NCBI GenBank assembly: GCA_937896015.1
Contig: CALBLR010000492.1
Span: forward strand, 1 to 10,598
Direction: 5' to 3'
Source of the DNA: an uncultured Prevotellaceae bacterium
GTDB lineage: Bacteria > Bacteroidota > Bacteroidia > Bacteroidales > Muribaculaceae
DNA length: 10,598 nucleotides
Both the position numbers and the translations under genes were made by a program. The notes beneath the pieces are model-generated. The model was given only the letters and a program-made list of their open reading frames with translations, was not told the DNA's origin and ran no database searches. Shown here in pieces: positions 7,145-10,598 of the stretch (its first letter is position 1; every line of letters begins with the position of its first letter).

Positions 7145-10100
7145 ATGAACAAACTAAGCACCCTGCTCGTGAGCCTTGCGCTGCCAGCTACGGCACTGGC
7201 GCAAGTGCAGCAAGTTCCCTACAGTAGCGAACTGCACGACGATGCCTCGTGGACCACTATCAATGTGGAGCCCAACTCCAAGACGTGGGTAAGCGAGACA
7301 AGTAGCTCGACCTACAAAGCCGCCGACGGCGCTGCCGGTGGAGTGAAGTACACCTACGACCGCACATATGCGGCCAACGACTGGTATGTGTCGCCTGCCG
7401 TCCATCTTGTGGCCGGCAAGGAATATAAAATGAAGCTGTGGAGCAAGACCAGCTCGAGCAAGGAAAACTATGCTGTGGTGCTTGCCGCCGGCAACACAGC
7501 CTCGGTGCTCTCGGGTGGCAAGCGGCTGCTCGACAAAAACAACTATTCCAACTCCACTTGGGTGAAAGATGCGGTGACTTTCACCGTTGACTCAACGGGT
7601 GACTACAACTTTGCCCTGTATTGCTACAGCGTGGCCGACCGCTACAATGTGTACTGCACCAAGTTTTGGGTGGGCGAGAACATCCTGACACCCGCCGCCG
7701 TTACAGGCCTCTCGGCCACCGAAGGAGAAAACAACGCCCTGACCGTGGCCCTTAAATGGACACTGCCCACCACCGACGACGACGGAGCAGCGCTGCCCGA
7801 GGGCAAGGCCATAACCGGAATAAGGGTGTATCGCGACGGAAAGCTGGCGGCCACACTCGACGGCTCGGCCACCACATTCACCGACGATGCCGCCAACGGC
7901 CTCACGGCCGGCTTCCACACCTATGCCGTTGAAGCCTTGATTGGCGACGCCGTGAGCGCGCAAGCCACCGTCAGAACAAAATACGTGGGCCCCGTAGAGG
8001 CTCAAGCAATTCCCTGGGAAAGCGACTTCAGCACCCAAGACGCTTTCGACGCCCTGTGGACCGTGGTGAAGGGCGAGAAGAGCGGTGCCAGCGCATCGTG
8101 GTCGTTCTACAGCAGCAGCTACAGCGGCAACGCCGCCAAGCTGTATGTGGGCAGCGGCAAGACCGAAGACGACTGGCTCATCACACCGCCGCTCAAGTTT
8201 GAAAAGGCCGGAGCCTACAAGGTGACCATCAACGCCCGCTACGGCTCGTCGAAGACCAACTTCCAAGTGTGTCTGGGCAAGGGCAAGACGGCAGCCGACT
8301 TCACCACCGTGATCGACTCCATCACCACGATGCCCTACACCGCCACCGACTACCCGATGCTGTTTGAGGTGCCTGAGGCCGGAACATACTACATAGGCCT
8401 GCACGCCGCCACGGCGAGCAGTTCCTACAGCACATATTACGTCAGCTCGGTGAAGGTGGCCGAAGAGGTGGTGACCCCGCAACAAGTGGCCGACCCCGCC
8501 GCCACCATCAACGGCAACACCATTAAGGTTACCTGGACCAACCCCAGCAAGAACGTGATTGGCAAAGACCTGCCAAGCCTCACCAAGGCTGAAGTGTACC
8601 GCGACGGCCAGCTGAAAGCCACCATTGCCAACCCCACTCCGGGAAGCAAGGGCGAATGGACCGATGAGGCTCCCGTCAACGGCATCAACACCTATTGGGT
8701 GATTGCCTACAACGAAAACGGCGCCGCTCAGGGCGACACCGTGAAGGCTGCCAGCAAGTGGTTTGGCGACCCCACGCAGACGCTGCCCTACAGCTACGAC
8801 TTCAAGGACGCCAAACTGTTTGGCCTCTACACCGCAGTTGACCAAAACAACGATGGCTACACCTGGGCATACAAGAGCCAGGCCGCACAGCTGCTTAAGA
8901 GCAGCGATGACTACTCAAAAGCCGACGACTACCTGCTGACACCCCCATTCAACCTTGAACCAGGCTACTACAAGCTCAGCTTCAAGGCCAACGGACCGCG
9001 CTACAGCTCGCTGAGCAGCGGCATAGTGGCCGACGCCGCCAACCCCAAGGGCACATTCGCCGGCGGGCAGAAGGTGACCACCATGGCCTATGCAGCCGCT
9101 GCAAGCAATGTGATTAAGGTTGACACCGCGGGCACATATCACTTCGCATGGTATTGCAACGAGTCGTTTGCCAAGACCGACGCCAACATGGCCGTGAGCG
9201 ACATCAGCATCGAAAAGGTGACAGTGGTTCCCGGAGTGGCCACCAACCTCAAAGTGACTCCCGACCCCAATATGCTGCTCAAAGCCACATTTGAGTGGAC
9301 CAACCCCACTGGCACCAACGTTGAGGGCGTGGCCGCCGACAATCTTGTGAAGGCAGTGATTCTGCGCAACGGCGTGGCCATCGACAGCGTCACCACAGGC
9401 CTCAAGCCTGGTGAGACTTCTCAATATGCCGATACCAGCGTGCCCGAAGCCGGCATCTACACTTACTCGGTGGAAATCTACAACGCAGCCGGCAAGAGCC
9501 AGAGCAAAGCCCCATCGGTGGAAAGCGAGTGGATTGGCGCAGGCAAGAACGTGCCCTACACCGCCGACTATGCCGAGTGGAGCATATTCAATGTGAACAA
9601 CGACAAGAACACCTGGGGCGACGAAATCACCTGGAACCGCAACAGCGACAACTCGAAGGTGTATATCGTGTCGAACAACAACACACCCGACGACTGGGCC
9701 ATAGGTCCGCGCATCAACTTTGTTGAGGGCAACACCTACATCATCACCGTGAAGTCGTGGACCGGCATGGACGGCGAGCCGCCCTACACCTGGAACCTCG
9801 CCTATGGCAGCGCTCCCAAGCCCGAGAGCATGACCGGCACACTCAAGGCAATCACCACCACAGTGAAAAACGCCGCCGATGCGCAGACCGACACCATTGT
9901 GGTGAAGGCCGTACTCGAGCTGCCCACAACCCAAGACGCCTCTGAAGCCGACCTCGTGATTATGGCCGGCGTGCGCACCATTGGCTACCATGCCGTGAAC
10001 AAGGGCGCCGTGCAGATTGGCGAAATGACCGTCACCGAAAAGCGCAAACCCTCTACGGGCATTAGCAGCGTTGAGCAGGCCTGCGCCGTGACCTATGCAG

Positions 10101-10279
10101 CAGGCGTGGCCACATTTGCAACCACCGCCCAAAACGTAGTGGTGGCCGACCTGAGCGGCAAGGTGGTGGCCAAGGCCACCAATGCCCACAGCATCAGCCT
10201 CAACGACCTCAACGCAGGTGTGTATGTAATCACAGCCAAAATTGGCGGAAAGCGTGTGGTGTGCAAAGTGATAAAGTGA
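7145..10279 (+). CDS. Secreted repeat protein: choice-of-anchor J / Fn3 units with C-terminal sorting-type tail
   Basis: A 1,044-residue protein with a signal peptide (MNKLSTLLVSLALPATALA, cleavage before Gln20). Four jelly-roll domains of the choice-of-anchor J / cleaved-adhesin type begin at residues 25 (PYSSEL), 290 (PWESDF), 548 (PYSYDF) and 804 (PYTADY). Each carries the hallmark NDWYVSP (78), DDWLITPP (342), DDYLLTPP (594) or DDWAIGP (849). The third has DQNNDGYTW (566-574), resembling the calcium-type loop of cleaved adhesins. Three Fn3 domains (about 183-281, 444-541 and 697-798) separate them. The tail (970-1044) begins with STGISSVEQ and contains VVVADLSGKVV, LNAGVYVIT and KVIK, the form of a type A sorting domain. 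Known relatives include gingipain adhesin domains, but no catalytic domain is present, so binding at the cell surface is the likely role. The gene is divergent from the frameshifted relative. The start follows AT-rich leader sequence and fits the signal peptide exactly. Confidence 0.88.
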   Translation: MNKLSTLLVSLALPATALAQVQQVPYSSELHDDASWTTINVEPNSKTWVSETSSSTYKAADGAAGGVKYTYDRTYAANDWYVSPAVHLVAGKEYKMKLWSKTSSSKENYAVVLAAGNTASVLSGGKRLLDKNNYSNSTWVKDAVTFTVDSTGDYNFALYCYSVADRYNVYCTKFWVGENILTPAAVTGLSATEGENNALTVALKWTLPTTDDDGAALPEGKAITGIRVYRDGKLAATLDGSATTFTDDAANGLTAGFHTYAVEALIGDAVSAQATVRTKYVGPVEAQAIPWESDFSTQDAFDALWTVVKGEKSGASASWSFYSSSYSGNAAKLYVGSGKTEDDWLITPPLKFEKAGAYKVTINARYGSSKTNFQVCLGKGKTAADFTTVIDSITTMPYTATDYPMLFEVPEAGTYYIGLHAATASSSYSTYYVSSVKVAEEVVTPQQVADPAATINGNTIKVTWTNPSKNVIGKDLPSLTKAEVYRDGQLKATIANPTPGSKGEWTDEAPVNGINTYWVIAYNENGAAQGDTVKAASKWFGDPTQTLPYSYDFKDAKLFGLYTAVDQNNDGYTWAYKSQAAQLLKSSDDYSKADDYLLTPPFNLEPGYYKLSFKANGPRYSSLSSGIVADAANPKGTFAGGQKVTTMAYAAAASNVIKVDTAGTYHFAWYCNESFAKTDANMAVSDISIEKVTVVPGVATNLKVTPDPNMLLKATFEWTNPTGTNVEGVAADNLVKAVILRNGVAIDSVTTGLKPGETSQYADTSVPEAGIYTYSVEIYNAAGKSQSKAPSVESEWIGAGKNVPYTADYAEWSIFNVNNDKNTWGDEITWNRNSDNSKVYIVSNNNTPDDWAIGPRINFVEGNTYIITVKSWTGMDGEPPYTWNLAYGSAPKPESMTGTLKAITTTVKNAADAQTDTIVVKAVLELPTTQDASEADLVIMAGVRTIGYHAVNKGAVQIGEMTVTEKRKPSTGISSVEQACAVTYAAGVATFATTAQNVVVADLSGKVVAKATNAHSISLNDLNAGVYVITAKIGGKRVVCKVIK

Positions 10280-10312
10280 GCATGACCCACGCAAGGCATT
10301 AATATCTTCATG

Positions 10313-10361
10313 GCGGAGATTGCCGGGGAGCAAATTCAACCTCGGCAATCTCCGCTTTTTT
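10313..10361 (+). terminator. Rho-independent terminator after the 1,044-aa gene
   Basis: A perfect 13-bp stem (10313-10325 with 10343-10355) closes a 17-base loop and is followed by six T (10356-10361). It begins 34 bases after the stop at 10279. The next gene starts 25 bases past the T-run. Confidence 0.85.
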
Positions 10362-10385
10362 CATAAATCTTCAATTTTTAGGTAA

Positions 10386-10598
10386 ATGAGAATTTTCTTA
10401 AGCGTGATTGCGGCACTGGCGGCGATAGTCCCCGCCACGGCCGGCAGCGGTCCCAAGGCAGCCAGGCAGCTGCCAGCGGCACGCATGGCCGCACAGGCCA
10501 GGGCAGCCCGGCCGGCTGCGTCGCGGTTGGCAAGCCACCGCCCCGACGCAAGTTTCGAGGCCACCGCGCCACAGCCGGCAGCCACCTCCCTGCGCGTG
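10386..10598 (+). CDS. N-terminal fragment of an exported protein, cut by the window edge
   Basis: A frame opens at ATG 10386 and runs 71 codons without a stop to the last base. A TAA directly before it (10383-10385) rules out a longer in-frame start. Residues 1-19 are a clear signal peptide (MRIFLSVIAALAAIVPATA). The next ~50 residues are rich in Ala, Arg, Pro and Gln, similar in character to the pro-region (29-95) of the leftward secreted protein, so a further member of the same kind of secreted family is possible. No lipobox cysteine is present. A long frame on the opposite strand also exists here, but it has no exported-protein features. Product unknown. Confidence 0.65.
   Translation, partial: MRIFLSVIAALAAIVPATAGSGPKAARQLPAARMAAQARAARPAASRLASHRPDASFEATAPQPAATSLRV

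Noticed and set aside
7592..8845. A 417-codon open frame on the - strand inside the 1,044-aa gene
   Set aside because: It is antisense to well-supported repeat domains, with Val/Gly/His-rich translation and no signal or domain.
8915..10348. A 477-codon open frame on the - strand opposite the end of the 1,044-aa gene
   Set aside because: It is antisense to the jelly-rolls and sorting tail, starts inside the terminator hairpin, and has no protein-family features.
10361..10585. A 74-codon - strand open frame at the right edge
   Set aside because: The + strand frame over the same bases has a textbook signal peptide directly after a stop codon, while the - strand frame overlaps the terminator and shows no features.

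Overview
The window looks like chromosome of a gut-type Bacteroidales bacterium, most likely near the Muribaculaceae/Prevotella group. The grounds are very large secreted proteins built from choice-of-anchor J (cleaved-adhesin-type) jelly-rolls and Fn3 domains, short C-terminal tails of the Bacteroidota type A sorting style, a TAnnTTTG -7 promoter box ahead of each divergent large gene, and GC-rich genes separated by an AT-rich spacer. The genus cannot be fixed from the sequence alone.

Left part (1-2190, + strand): the 3' end of a C_GCAxxG_C_C-type putative redox protein, then a 463-aa double zinc-ribbon single-pass membrane protein, then a 146-aa protein whose GTG start lies one codon past the upstream stop and in the same frame. 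The 146-aa protein ends in a membrane anchor. Its soluble part reads like the C-lobe of a protein kinase with the catalytic residues lost. A strong hairpin terminator (2155-2188) closes this run.

Middle (2223-6672, - strand): one secreted multidomain protein of about 1,480 residues, split into two overlapping frames by a frameshift near 5806-5813. The first part has the signal peptide and a propeller-like region. The second has Fn3 domains, three jelly-rolls (one inserted into an Fn3 domain), a CARDB-like domain and a sorting-type tail.

The 472-bp AT-rich spacer (6673-7144) holds divergent promoter candidates, a 12-bp perfect palindrome, a repeated heptamer and small hairpins. To its right (7145-10279, + strand) is a 1,044-aa secreted protein with three jelly-roll/Fn3 units, a fourth jelly-roll and a sorting-type tail. 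It is a domain-level relative of the divergent gene. A terminator-like hairpin follows, and close behind it begins another + strand gene with a signal peptide, cut by the window edge.

The two large proteins are probably displayed on or released from the cell surface, perhaps as adhesins or glycan/protein binders. No catalytic domain was seen in either. No mobile element, CRISPR array, tRNA or rRNA was seen.
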